Source of the DNA: Candidatus Competibacteraceae bacterium
GTDB lineage: Bacteria; Pseudomonadota; Gammaproteobacteria; Competibacterales; Competibacteraceae
Direction of reading: 5' to 3'
Length of the DNA: 10,973 bases
Assembly (NCBI GenBank): GCA_012032855.1
Contig: JAAUQA010000063.1
Location: 1-10,973 of the forward strand
The stretch's first letter is position 1. Each line of letters starts with the position of its first letter. The position numbers and the translations under genes are program-made. Under the pieces are notes generated by a model. The model saw only the letters and a program-made list of their open reading frames with translations. It did not search any database and was not told the origin of the DNA. Positions 1-7,241 of this stretch are shown here, piece by piece.

Positions 1-380
1 TTGATGTTGAACCGATAAGGATCGCCCAACGTGGCTAGCCAGCGCAGCGCCAGCTCCCGCTGATCTTTGTAATTCAAGCCGTAAATAATCACCCCCTGCG
101 CCGCAAGCTGTCGCAGCATGTCGTGCTCCGCTTCGCAGGTCGGACACCAGGTCGCCCAGACATTGAATAAGGCGATTTCTCCGCGTAAATCGTCCGGCGT
201 GATGAAGCGTTGCGGATCGGTCAAAGTGGCCGCCCGGAAAGCCGGTAAAGGACGATTGAGCAATGCCGAAGGCAGCAAACTCGGGTCGTTATCCAAGCCT
301 TGCCATAAAAACCACAGCAGTACCAGAAAAGCACCTAACGGCAGCGACAGCAACAACGATAATTTAAGCTTTGGCGACAT
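1..380 (-). CDS. ccmG: CcmG/DsbE, periplasmic thiol-disulfide oxidoreductase of cytochrome c maturation (3' end cut by window)
   Basis: Membrane-anchored thioredoxin-fold protein that keeps the CXXCH thiols of apocytochrome c reduced so that heme can be attached in the periplasm. About 126 residues are visible. There is an uncleaved N-terminal signal anchor (hydrophobic residues about 7-26), a linker with the family-typical LNRPLPAFRA, then the redox-active WCPTC at residues 78-82, followed by the YGLNYKD segment typical of CcmG. The motif is CPTC, the CcmG/DsbE type, and not the CGYC or CPHC of DsbC/DsbA. I chose the ATG at 380 because it gives a normal anchor length and overlaps the end of ccmF by 17 bp, which implies coupled translation. 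The C-terminal part, and any ccmH beyond it, lie outside the window. Confidence 0.95.
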   Translation of the reverse strand, partial: MSPKLKLSLLLSLPLGAFLVLLWFLWQGLDNDPSLLPSALLNRPLPAFRAATLTDPQRFITPDDLRGEIALFNVWATWCPTCEAEHDMLRQLAAQGVIIYGLNYKDQRELALRWLATLGDPYRFNI

Positions 381-2352
381 GAGCGGTTTCCGCTGCTGCG
401 GGACTGGTCGAACGCCGTCGGGACAGTCGGTAACGGGGATCGCTGACAGCGAGAAAACCGCCGATTGCCATGAAGATCGCACCCAACCAAATCCACCTCA
501 CGAACGGCTTATAATGAATACGCACGGCCCACACGCCTTCAGATAGTGGTTCCCCTAGAGCAAGATAGAGATCGCGGGTCAGACCAGGTCGAATGGCAAC
601 TTCCGTCATCGGCATCTGCTGGACGGTGTACAGGCGTTTTTCCGGAGCTAGGACAGTTTCAAGTTGGCCATCGCTGTCCAAGACTTCGATTTTGGCCTGG
701 GTCGCTTGATAATTAGGACCGTCCACATCCCGTAGACTGGACAAGCGGAACCCGTAGGGACCGAGTTGCACGGTATCCCCGAGTTCCATGCGCACATCGC
801 GCTCGACACTGTAGACACTGGTAATGGTGACGCCCGTCACGCAAACGGCCAATCCCACATGAGCGAAAACCATCCCCTTGTAACTGCGTGGCAGATTCAG
901 CAAAGCGGTCCATCGTTGGCGTTTGTGCGACAATCGATCCCTGACATCGTAGTATTCGGTACACAACACCCAAAACACCAGGCTCAGGGAAAGCGCCACC
1001 CAAAACCGTAATTCACCGTTCAGCAGCCACGGCAAGCAAATGCCTAAGGTTGCACTCAATATTGCGAAGCGAATCAGCGGTACTTTTAGCCGGCTGAGGT
1101 CATCGCGTTTCCAGCGTAGCAAAGGGCCGACACCCAAAACCAGCAGTAACACCAGGGTCAAGGGTACGAAAAGTGTGTTGAAATAGGGCGGACCGACGGA
1201 AATCTTGCCCCATTGCAGCACATCCACCAGCAACGGAAACAGCGTGCCGGTAAACACCACTCCACAGGCGCCGATCAGCAAGACATTATTCAGCAACAAG
1301 GTGGTTTCCCGCGATACCGGCGAGAACTGTCCCTCACTGCGAATTGCATCGGCGCGCAATACCAGCAAGGTCAGCGCCGCGCCGGTAATCAATGTCAGCA
1401 GCGCCAAAATGAATAAACCACGGGTTGGATCGTTGGCGAACGCATGTACCGACGTTAATACTCCGGAGCGGACCAGAAACGTGCCGAGCAAACTCAAGGA
1501 AAAAGCAGCGATGGCCAACAGGACTGTCCAGGCGCGAAACACACCGCGTTTTTCGGTCGCCGCCAACGAGTGAATCAATGCGGTACCGGTCAGCCAAGGC
1601 ATGAACGACGCGTTTTCCACCGGGTCCCAGAACCACCAACCGCCCCAGCCTAATTCGTAATACGCCCACCAACTACCGAGAGCAATGCCGAGGGTTAGAA
1701 AACACCACGCTACCGTGGTCCACGGCCGCGACCAACGCGCCCAGGCGCTATCCAACCGACCGCTCAGTAAGGCGGCGACTACGAAGGCGAAGGCGACGGA
1801 GAAACCGACATAGCCCATATACAACATGGGTGGATGGACGATGAGACCAAAATCCTGCAACAACGGATTCAGATCGCGTCCATCCAGCGGGAAATCAGGC
1901 AACAGGCGGTCGAATGGATTGGATGTCAGCTGCAGAAACAGCAAAAAGCCCACACTGATTAAACCCATAACACCGAGCACCCGCGCGACCAAATCCCGGG
2001 GTAAGGCGCGGCTGAATAAGGCCACGGCGACGGTCCACCCACCCAAGATCAACACCCATAATAACAATGAGCCTTCATGCCCGCCCCAGACTGCCGAAAT
2101 GCGATACCAGATCGGTAGCTGGCTATTCGAGTTCTGCGCGACATAGGCTACGGAGAAGTCGTTATTGATGAACGACAACACCAGACACAGAAAGCTCAGC
2201 GCCAGAAAACCGAATTGTCCGGCGGCAGCCGGTCGTGCAACCGCCATCAAACGGGCATCGCCGACGGCTGCGCCCGCCAGCGGGACGCTGGCTTGCAGTA
2301 AGGCTAGTGTAAGTGCGAGAACGAGGGCTAAATGACCAATTTCCGGCAGCAT
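364..2352 (-). CDS. ccmF: CcmF, heme lyase subunit of the system I cytochrome c maturation complex
   Basis: Polytopic inner-membrane protein that takes heme from holo-CcmE and, with CcmH, attaches it to apocytochrome c. It has 662 residues, normal for the family (about 650), with many hydrophobic segments. The tryptophan-rich WWD heme-binding domain is at about residues 228-253 and contains GWGGWWFWDPVEN. Histidines at 173 (IVHPPMLYMGY), 261 and 303 fall at the same numbers as the ligand histidines known in E. coli CcmF, and a further one at 498 (VFAHVG) corresponds to the E. coli trans-membrane heme ligand. The start ATG lies 12 bp after the ccmE stop; the ccmE TGA runs into GGA, giving a Shine-Dalgarno-like TGAGGA. 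The gene is uninterrupted. Confidence 0.98.
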   Translation of the reverse strand: MLPEIGHLALVLALTLALLQASVPLAGAAVGDARLMAVARPAAAGQFGFLALSFLCLVLSFINNDFSVAYVAQNSNSQLPIWYRISAVWGGHEGSLLLWVLILGGWTVAVALFSRALPRDLVARVLGVMGLISVGFLLFLQLTSNPFDRLLPDFPLDGRDLNPLLQDFGLIVHPPMLYMGYVGFSVAFAFVVAALLSGRLDSAWARWSRPWTTVAWCFLTLGIALGSWWAYYELGWGGWWFWDPVENASFMPWLTGTALIHSLAATEKRGVFRAWTVLLAIAAFSLSLLGTFLVRSGVLTSVHAFANDPTRGLFILALLTLITGAALTLLVLRADAIRSEGQFSPVSRETTLLLNNVLLIGACGVVFTGTLFPLLVDVLQWGKISVGPPYFNTLFVPLTLVLLLVLGVGPLLRWKRDDLSRLKVPLIRFAILSATLGICLPWLLNGELRFWVALSLSLVFWVLCTEYYDVRDRLSHKRQRWTALLNLPRSYKGMVFAHVGLAVCVTGVTITSVYSVERDVRMELGDTVQLGPYGFRLSSLRDVDGPNYQATQAKIEVLDSDGQLETVLAPEKRLYTVQQMPMTEVAIRPGLTRDLYLALGEPLSEGVWAVRIHYKPFVRWIWLGAIFMAIGGFLAVSDPRYRLSRRRSTSPAAAETAHVAKA

Positions 2353-2364
2353 CGCTAATCGTCC

Positions 2365-2826
2365 TCAGTTGGCGTCGGATGAAGGGTTGCCGTGTTGCCA
2401 CATACCGGCTTGTTTGAGGCTGTCAGCGACTTCCGGAGGCATATAATTCTCATCATGTTTGGCCAATACCTCTTCCGCTTGCACAACGCCTTCGTCAGTG
2501 ACGCGACCCCGCGCCACGATGCCCTGCCCTTCCCGAAACAAGTCGGGCAAGATGCCGTCAAAGCGAACCTTTATGAGTTCCTGGTTGTCGGTGAGCGCGA
2601 ACTCAACTTGGAGGCTTTCTGGTTGGCGCGCCACACTCCCGGCGACCACTAAGCCACCGACTCGGATGCTGCGCCCGACCGGCGCCTCGCCGGCGGCAAT
2701 CTGGCTGGGCGAATAAAATAGATTAATATTTTGCTGCAAGGCATAGAGGGTCAAGCTGGCGGCGACGCCCACGCCCAACACAATAAGCAGCAGGAAAGTC
2801 AAACGTTTACGACGAACGGGATGCAT
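2365..2826 (-). CDS. ccmE: CcmE, periplasmic heme chaperone
   Basis: Binds heme covalently and carries it from CcmABCD to CcmF. The protein has 153 residues: a positively charged start (HPVRRKR), one membrane anchor at about 9-29, then a beta-barrel (OB-fold) domain. The heme-binding motif [12 protein letters not shown] is intact, with the covalent histidine at 124 and the axial tyrosine at 128. The open frame continues upstream to 2874, but that part overlaps ccmD and does not look like CcmE. The ATG at 2826 gives the standard N terminus and sits 7 bp after the ccmD stop. Confidence 0.97.
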   Translation of the reverse strand: MHPVRRKRLTFLLLIVLGVGVAASLTLYALQQNINLFYSPSQIAAGEAPVGRSIRVGGLVVAGSVARQPESLQVEFALTDNQELIKVRFDGILPDLFREGQGIVARGRVTDEGVVQAEEVLAKHDENYMPPEVADSLKQAGMWQHGNPSSDAN

Positions 2827-2833
2827 CAAAACC

Positions 2834-3009
2834 TCACGACCGTCGCTGACGACGGGTCCGTTGCTCCAGGTCACGCTTGAGTTGGCGATGACGGAACAGC
2901 AATGCCGAGATAACCATTCCCAACACGGCTAGCGTTAACCCATAAGACAGCCAGACATACAGGGCATAGCCTCCCATGTGGAAAAATTCGGACCAATTGG
3001 AAAACTCAT
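2834..3009 (-). CDS. ccmD: CcmD, small membrane subunit of the heme export/CcmE-release complex (probable 1-nt frameshift near its start)
   Basis: CcmD is a very small single-span protein that stabilises CcmC-CcmE and helps release holo-CcmE. The reading frame ending at 2834 shows the family signature: [17 protein letters not shown], a hydrophobic span, then a basic tail ([19 protein letters not shown]). Its own frame has no start codon before the internal ATG at 2977, which would cut off the conserved EFF part and leave 47 residues. An ATG at 3009 lies one frame away. Adding one T to the TTTT run at 3001-3004 (minus strand) joins it as [15 protein letters not shown], a very typical CcmD start of about 58 residues. 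I therefore take 3009 as the true start and a missing base as the cause of the break. Confidence 0.8.
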
Positions 3010-3300
3010 GCGTTTGGGGTGTGCTTGTAGCGTTTAGCCTTGGGGTGAAACATGAGTGTTAGACTCAGCCACTTAGTGCGTTGTAAGGTGTCGATAGTTT
3101 CCTTGCACCGCGGAGGAATCATAACAAGGGTAAGGATTTCAGCCAACCTGCGGAGCAGGATACGCTGCCAAAGTTGACAACAGCAAACGCCATGGTTGGT
3201 CTGTTCGGTCAATCTGCTGGTGCGCGTTGAGCCGTGATGACTAGCTTTGTTAATTTTCGTGTTATATTTCCGCATCAATTTGACAAACATCCGCTTGGTT
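3006..3300 (-). pseudogene. Possible decayed 3' end of ccmC; otherwise unassigned spacer
   Basis: This stretch sits where ccmC should end, immediately upstream of ccmD. One frame is open from 3290 and stops at 3006-3008, so its TGA overlaps the ccmD ATG as ATGA, a common form of translational coupling. It is not a recognisable intact protein, but fragments echo the end of CcmC in the right order: VK and NT before HHGST (compare NTLHQGST), PTMA in another frame (compare PSMA), then LTLVMI, PRC and QRTKW (compare the final arginine-rich helix ending RTRW or similar). The spacing from HHGST to the final W is 57 residues, near the family's roughly 51-54. The match needs several indels and was judged by eye only. 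No mobile-element ends were found. The rest of the gap up to 3369 holds only the promoter listed for the tRNA. Confidence 0.35.
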
Positions 3301-3328
3301 ATAAGGTGTATAGGCGCCTCCCGTCTTG

Positions 3329-3334
3329 TATAAT
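3329..3334 (+). promoter_or_regulatory. Probable -10 box (TATAAT) of the tRNA-Leu promoter
   Basis: A perfect TATAAT lies 35 bp before the tRNA-Leu gene, which would place the transcription start near 3341. A TTGTA run precedes it, but there is no good -35 hexamer at 16-18 bp. The nearby TTGACA at 3280-3285 is too far away (43 bp spacer) to be its partner. Confidence 0.45.
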
Positions 3335-3369
3335 TATCAGCGGCTCATTGACTTAAGAGCACATCTCCG

Positions 3370-3454
3370 GCGAAAGTGGCGGAACTGGTAGACGCGCTGG
3401 ATTTAGGTTCCAGTGGGGTAACCCGTGAGAGTTCGAGTCTCTCCTTTCGCACCA
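3370..3454 (+). tRNA. tRNA-Leu, anticodon UAG
   Basis: Complete 85-nt class II tRNA with encoded CCA. The acceptor stem pairs GCGAAAG with CTTTCGC. The anticodon stem CTGGA/TCCAG encloses loop TTTAGGT, so the anticodon at 3404-3406 is TAG, reading CUN leucine codons. The long variable arm forms GGGG-TAA-CCC, and the T stem GAGAG/CTCTC encloses TTCGAGT. All stems pair normally. It lies 79 bp upstream of tig and may be co-transcribed with it; no terminator separates them. Confidence 0.97.
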
Positions 3455-3533
3455 TATCCACTGTTATATCATGAGTACGGGCGTTTTGCTGCGGGCGGCT
3501 AGGCCGGGCGTTGAATGACTTAGAGGTAATTAA

Positions 3534-4872
3534 ATGCAGATTTCAGTTGAAGAGCTTGATAGTCTCAAACGGCGGGTAACGGTTCAGGTTCCCGCCCAGG
3601 ACATCGAGCCTAAAGTCAAGGATCGCCTGCTATCCCTATCTCGGCAGATAAAACTCAAGGGGTTTAGACCGGGAAAGGTGCCCTTCAAAGTTGCGAAAGG
3701 CATGTATGGCGCCCAAGTGCGGGAGGAAATCTTAGGTGAGGTGCTGCGCAACACCTTGCAGGAAGCCCTAATCCAACGAGAACTGCGTCCATTAGGAACC
3801 CCGCAACTTGACCTAAGGATCCAAGGAAGGGGAGGATTTGGAATACAGTGCGACTTTTGAAGTTCTTCCGGAATTCGAGATCAAGGGATTAGACGGTCTC
3901 ACCGTTGAGCAGCCTATTGCTGAGGTCACTGAAGCTGATGTGGATTCAATGATCGACACCCTGCGTCGGCAAAATATCCGTTGGAATACCGTAGAGCGTG
4001 CCGCGCAACAACAAGATCAAGTGACGGTTACCTTTGAGGGAAAAGTCGACGGCAACGACTTCCCCGGTAACACAGGAAAAGATGTGCCTGTCGTGTTGGG
4101 TTCAGGCACCATGCTCAAGGACTTCGAAGAGGCATTGGTCGGCGTGTCGGCGGGTGGTACTACTGAATTCGACCTCACTTTTCCGGCCGACTATCCGGCC
4201 AAGGAAGTCGCTGAGAAAACAGCACATTTCACGGTCCAAGTCAGTGCGGTAGCGGAATCCGAATTGCCCGAATTGAATGACGATTTTGTTGCCAAATTCG
4301 AAATCAAAGAAGGCGGTATTGACGCTTTGCGCAAGGCTGTTCAAGAAAACATGGAACGGGAATTGCTGGAACGTATCAAAAACAACGTCAAGAATCAGCT
4401 ATTGGATGGGTTGTTGAACGCCAACGATATTCCTGTGCCACAGGTCATGATTGATGCAAACATGGAGCAGATGGCTAGACAGCTGAATCTGCCTGAAACC
4501 AGTGAACAAAATGCCGAGCAACTCACCCAATTGAAAACACAGCTATTTGCTCCTCAAGCACGGCGGCAAGCAGCCTTAGGGATCATCGTGTCACAATTGG
4601 TGTCGAAAAATGACATGAAACCTGACGAAAACCGCGTGCGCACTCATTTGGCGTCCATGGCATCCACTTACGAAGAACCGGCGGAAGTAATCCGTTGGTA
4701 TCAAAGCAATCCCAAAGCATTAGAAAGCATAAGAGCGCTGGCGTTGGAGGATCAAGTGATTGATTGGCTGCTTGAGCGCGCCACAGTGACCGACAAACCC
4801 AGTTCTTTTGCTGAGATCGTACAATCTAAACAAGGTGCTAACCCTGACGAAGGGCCGGAGTCGATAGAATGA
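3534..4872 (+). CDS. tig: Trigger factor, ribosome-associated chaperone and prolyl isomerase (one +1 frameshift)
   Basis: First chaperone met by nascent chains at the ribosome exit tunnel. The corrected protein has 445 residues (E. coli 432). The ribosome-docking signature GFRPGKVP is at residues 43-50. The FKBP-like isomerase domain follows (about 155-245, with [10 protein letters not shown] and DLTFPADYP), then the helical C-terminal chaperone domain (about 245-430). An AGAGGT element about 8 bp upstream supports the ATG at 3534. As written, the frame breaks: the first frame stops at 3858-3860 after 108 residues, while the rest continues in the next frame. Removing one G at 3825-3826 gives [17 protein letters not shown], exactly the family pattern. 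The gene's TGA overlaps the clpP ATG as ATGA. Confidence 0.95.
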
Positions 4873-5525
4873 GCAATAGCTACCCCCACAGTTCGGCGGT
4901 GACTACTCAGGCGCTCAACTTGGTGCCTATGGTCGTCGAACAAACGTCCCGCGGCGAGCGGGCCTATGACATTTATTCGCGGTTACTGAAGGAAAATGTC
5001 ATCTTTCTGGTTGGTCCGGTCGATGATTATGTCGCTAACGTGATCGTGGCTCAGCTATTGTTCCTCGAAGCGGAGAATCCGGACAAAGATGTTCATCTTT
5101 ACATCAATTCACCCGGCGGATCGGTGAGCGCCGGTTTGGCGATTTACGACACTATGCAATTCATCAAGCCGGATGTGAGTACCATGTGTATCGGTCAAGC
5201 AGCCAGCATGGGGGCTTTATTGCTATCCGGCGGCACGGCGGGCAAGCGTTTCTGCCTGCCTCATTCGCGCATCATGATTCATCAACCACTGGGAGGCTTT
5301 CAAGGTCAAGCCAGTGATATCGATATCCACGCACGGGAGATTTTACAGGCCCGTGATCGCTTGAATCGGATTCTGGCCAAGCATACCGGACAAAGTCTGG
5401 AAAAAATCGCCGAGGATACCGATCGCGACAACTTCATGGGGGGTAGCGCTGCAGTGGAGTATGGCTTAATTGATGCCGTATTGACCCACCGAGGTGGCGC
5501 CTCTTTGTTGAAAACGCCAAGTTAA
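4869..5525 (+). CDS. clpP: ClpP, ATP-dependent Clp protease proteolytic subunit
   Basis: Serine peptidase forming the 14-subunit barrel that degrades substrates unfolded by ClpX or ClpA in the cytosol. It has 218 residues, slightly longer than E. coli ClpP (207), with the difference in the processed leader; the conserved core starts at [15 protein letters not shown] (residues 17-31). The catalytic triad is intact: Ser113 in [14 protein letters not shown], His138 in [10 protein letters not shown], and Asp187 in DRDNFM, with the same spacing as E. coli Ser97/His122/Asp171. The oxyanion-loop segment [13 protein letters not shown] is present at 78-90. The ATG overlaps the tig stop, so its translation is probably coupled to tig. 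The gene is uninterrupted. Confidence 0.98.
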   Translation: MSNSYPHSSAVTTQALNLVPMVVEQTSRGERAYDIYSRLLKENVIFLVGPVDDYVANVIVAQLLFLEAENPDKDVHLYINSPGGSVSAGLAIYDTMQFIKPDVSTMCIGQAASMGALLLSGGTAGKRFCLPHSRIMIHQPLGGFQGQASDIDIHAREILQARDRLNRILAKHTGQSLEKIAEDTDRDNFMGGSAAVEYGLIDAVLTHRGGASLLKTPS

Positions 5526-5736
5526 AGATTCCAACCAACAGATTCATAAGCGATGATCTGCTGGAGTGGAGACCAGGGAATAGCCGGAAAAACAAGGTCA
5601 AGGTTATTATTCAGGGAGATGTATTTTATGCTGGCTGACCGACCTAATAGATCACGCTTAAGCAAAGGCGCTCTGGGGTCATCCTCTCCGCAAAAGAGAG
5701 TAGCCGCGCTAACAGTTAACCGATACGGAGATTTCG

Positions 5737-7023
5737 ATGGGTAAAGATCGAAATGGCAAAAGTGGCGACGATAAGCTCCTCTATTGCTCCTTCTGCGGCA
5801 AGAGTCAGCATGAAGTACGTAAACTGATCGCCGGTCCGAATGTCTTCATTTGTGACGAATGTGTCGAGCTGTGTAACGACATTATTCGTGAAGAAATGGA
5901 GGAAAACGCCCCTGCGGCCAGCAACAAACTGCCGAAACCGCATGAAATCAAGAACGTTCTCAATGAATATGTGATCGGTCAGGAACGCGCCAAGAAAATT
6001 CTAGCGGTCGCTGTTTACAATCATTACAAACGGCTCGACTTGCACCATCATCGCCGCGGTGATGTCGAGGTTGCGAAAAGTAATATTTTGCTCATCGGTC
6101 CGACCGGTTGCGGTAAAACCTTGTTGGCCGAAACCTTGGCCCGTATGCTCAATGTACCCTTCACTATCGCTGATGCCACTACCCTTACGGAAGCCGGCTA
6201 TGTGGGAGAGGATGTCGAAAATATCATCCAAAAACTCTTGCAGAAATGCGATTACGATGTTGAGAAAGCGCAGACCGGCATCGTTTACATTGATGAAATC
6301 GACAAAATATCTCGTAAATCCGACAACCCGTCCATCACTCGGGATGTCTCCGGTGAGGGGGTCCAACAGGCTCTGCTCAAGTTGATTGAAGGGACAATTG
6401 CCTCGGTGCCTCCGCAGGGTGGGCGTAAGCATCCACAGCAAGAATTTCTGCAAGTCGACACAGCCAATATTCTGTTTATTTGCGGCGGCGCGTTCGCCGG
6501 CCTGGAAAAAGTCATTCGAAGCCGTTCCGATAAAGGTGGTATCGGTTTCTCCGCGCAAGTGAAAAGTAAGGATGGCGATAGGGATCTGAGTAAATTGCTG
6601 GCTGATGTTGAACCCGAGGATTTGATTAAATACGGCTTAATCCCGGAATTCGTCGGCCGTCTGCCGGTAGTCGCTACTCTGGAAGAATTGGACGAAGACG
6701 CCTTGGTACAAATTCTGACCCAACCCAAGAACGCCCTCGTTAAACAGTTCGCCAAGTTGTTCGAAATGGAAGGCTGCGAAATCGAATTTCGCGATGAGGC
6801 GCTAAGCGCGGTTGCCCACAAAGCGATGGAGCGTAAAACAGGGGCAACGGGGAGTTACGGCACCATCTTAGAGAACATGCTGTTGGACACGATGTATGAC
6901 CTGCCCAGTATGCAAGGGGTGGACAAGGTGGTCATCGACGAATCGGTAATCAAAGGGGAATCCGAACCGTACTTTATCTATGAAAATGCGGCGCAACAAC
7001 GCCGGGTTGCCTCGTCGGATTGA
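5737..7023 (+). CDS. clpX: ClpX, AAA+ unfoldase of ClpXP (sensor-II motif altered in this sequence)
   Basis: Hexameric ATPase that recognises, unfolds and feeds proteins (SsrA-tagged among others) to ClpP. The 428-residue protein has the N-terminal zinc-binding domain with C17, C20, C39 and C42; Walker A GPTGCGKT (121-128); pore loop GYVG (154-157); Walker B IVYIDEID (182-189); RKH loop (230-232); and the IGF loop (269-271) that docks on ClpP. One key element is wrong: the sensor-II region reads GATGSYGTI (369-377) instead of GARGLR. Deleting single bases near 6847, 6853 and 6861 restores GARGLRTILE exactly. A GGAG about 7 bp upstream supports the start. The 211-bp gap after clpP holds no gene and no convincing terminator, so clpX may have its own promoter as well as readthrough from clpP. 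Confidence 0.97.
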   Translation: MGKDRNGKSGDDKLLYCSFCGKSQHEVRKLIAGPNVFICDECVELCNDIIREEMEENAPAASNKLPKPHEIKNVLNEYVIGQERAKKILAVAVYNHYKRLDLHHHRRGDVEVAKSNILLIGPTGCGKTLLAETLARMLNVPFTIADATTLTEAGYVGEDVENIIQKLLQKCDYDVEKAQTGIVYIDEIDKISRKSDNPSITRDVSGEGVQQALLKLIEGTIASVPPQGGRKHPQQEFLQVDTANILFICGGAFAGLEKVIRSRSDKGGIGFSAQVKSKDGDRDLSKLLADVEPEDLIKYGLIPEFVGRLPVVATLEELDEDALVQILTQPKNALVKQFAKLFEMEGCEIEFRDEALSAVAHKAMERKTGATGSYGTILENMLLDTMYDLPSMQGVDKVVIDESVIKGESEPYFIYENAAQQRRVASSD

Positions 7024-7049
7024 TCTTCCTAAGTATGTTAGAGCGGTTT

Positions 7050-7085
7050 TTATTCAACACCCCAGGTTCTTTGGGTGTTGAATAA
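7050..7085 (+). terminator. Perfect 13-bp hairpin after clpX (transcript end or RNA-stabilising stem)
   Basis: TTATTCAACACCC (7050-7062) pairs perfectly with GGGTGTTGAATAA (7073-7085) around a 10-nt loop. CGG at 7045-7047 can extend the stem with CCG at 7086-7088 around a small bulge. It begins 26 bp after the clpX stop. There is no T run after the stem, only before it (7047-7051), so it does not fit the textbook intrinsic terminator. It could instead protect the clpX mRNA 3' end or give partial termination. Confidence 0.5.
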
Positions 7086-7104
7086 CCGTATCTAATCCCC
7101 ACTT
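7077..7104 (+). promoter_or_regulatory. Candidate sigma-32 (heat-shock) promoter for lon
   Basis: GTTGAA at 7077-7082, a 14-bp spacer, then CCCCACTT at 7097-7104. The sigma-32 consensus is CTTGAA, a 13-14-bp spacer, and CCCCATNT, so the match is 5 of 6 in the -35 box, and all but one defined position in the -10 box. E. coli lon has a heat-shock promoter in the same clpX-lon gap that also begins GTTGAA and carries CCCCAT. Transcription would start near 7111, giving a leader of about 130 nt. The leader holds short palindromes: CGGCTAGCCG (7155-7164), AGCTTCT/AGAAGCT (7175-7191) and TAGCGCTA (7198-7205). Confidence 0.6.
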
Positions 7105-7241
7105 TATTACAAGCATCAGGAATACCTGTTCTCTTCTAATCAGCGCTCAGGGAACGGCTAGCCGCATTAGGCGAAGCTTCTGCAAGAAGCTGCTATGTAG
7201 CGCTATTCGAGATTCGTTCTACAGTTACCGAGGTTTTAGCT

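Noticed and set aside
118..2146. Plus-strand open frames across the ccmF and ccmG region
   Set aside because: They are shadows of the minus-strand ccm genes and show no protein family features.
3280..3285. TTGACA as the -35 box of the tRNA-Leu promoter
   Set aside because: The spacer to TATAAT at 3329 is 43 bp, and no good -10 box lies at 16-18 bp from it.
3006..3290. 94-codon minus-strand open frame as an intact gene
   Set aside because: No recognisable complete domain, no ribosome binding site at its ATG, and fragments that fit a decayed ccmC better.
3838..4872. Separate gene encoding a short trigger factor lacking the ribosome-binding domain
   Set aside because: The missing domain lies directly upstream in the neighbouring frame, and removing one G joins them.
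5553..5744. 63-codon plus-strand open frame between clpP and clpX
   Set aside because: No family features or ribosome binding site, and it runs into the clpX start; most likely chance.
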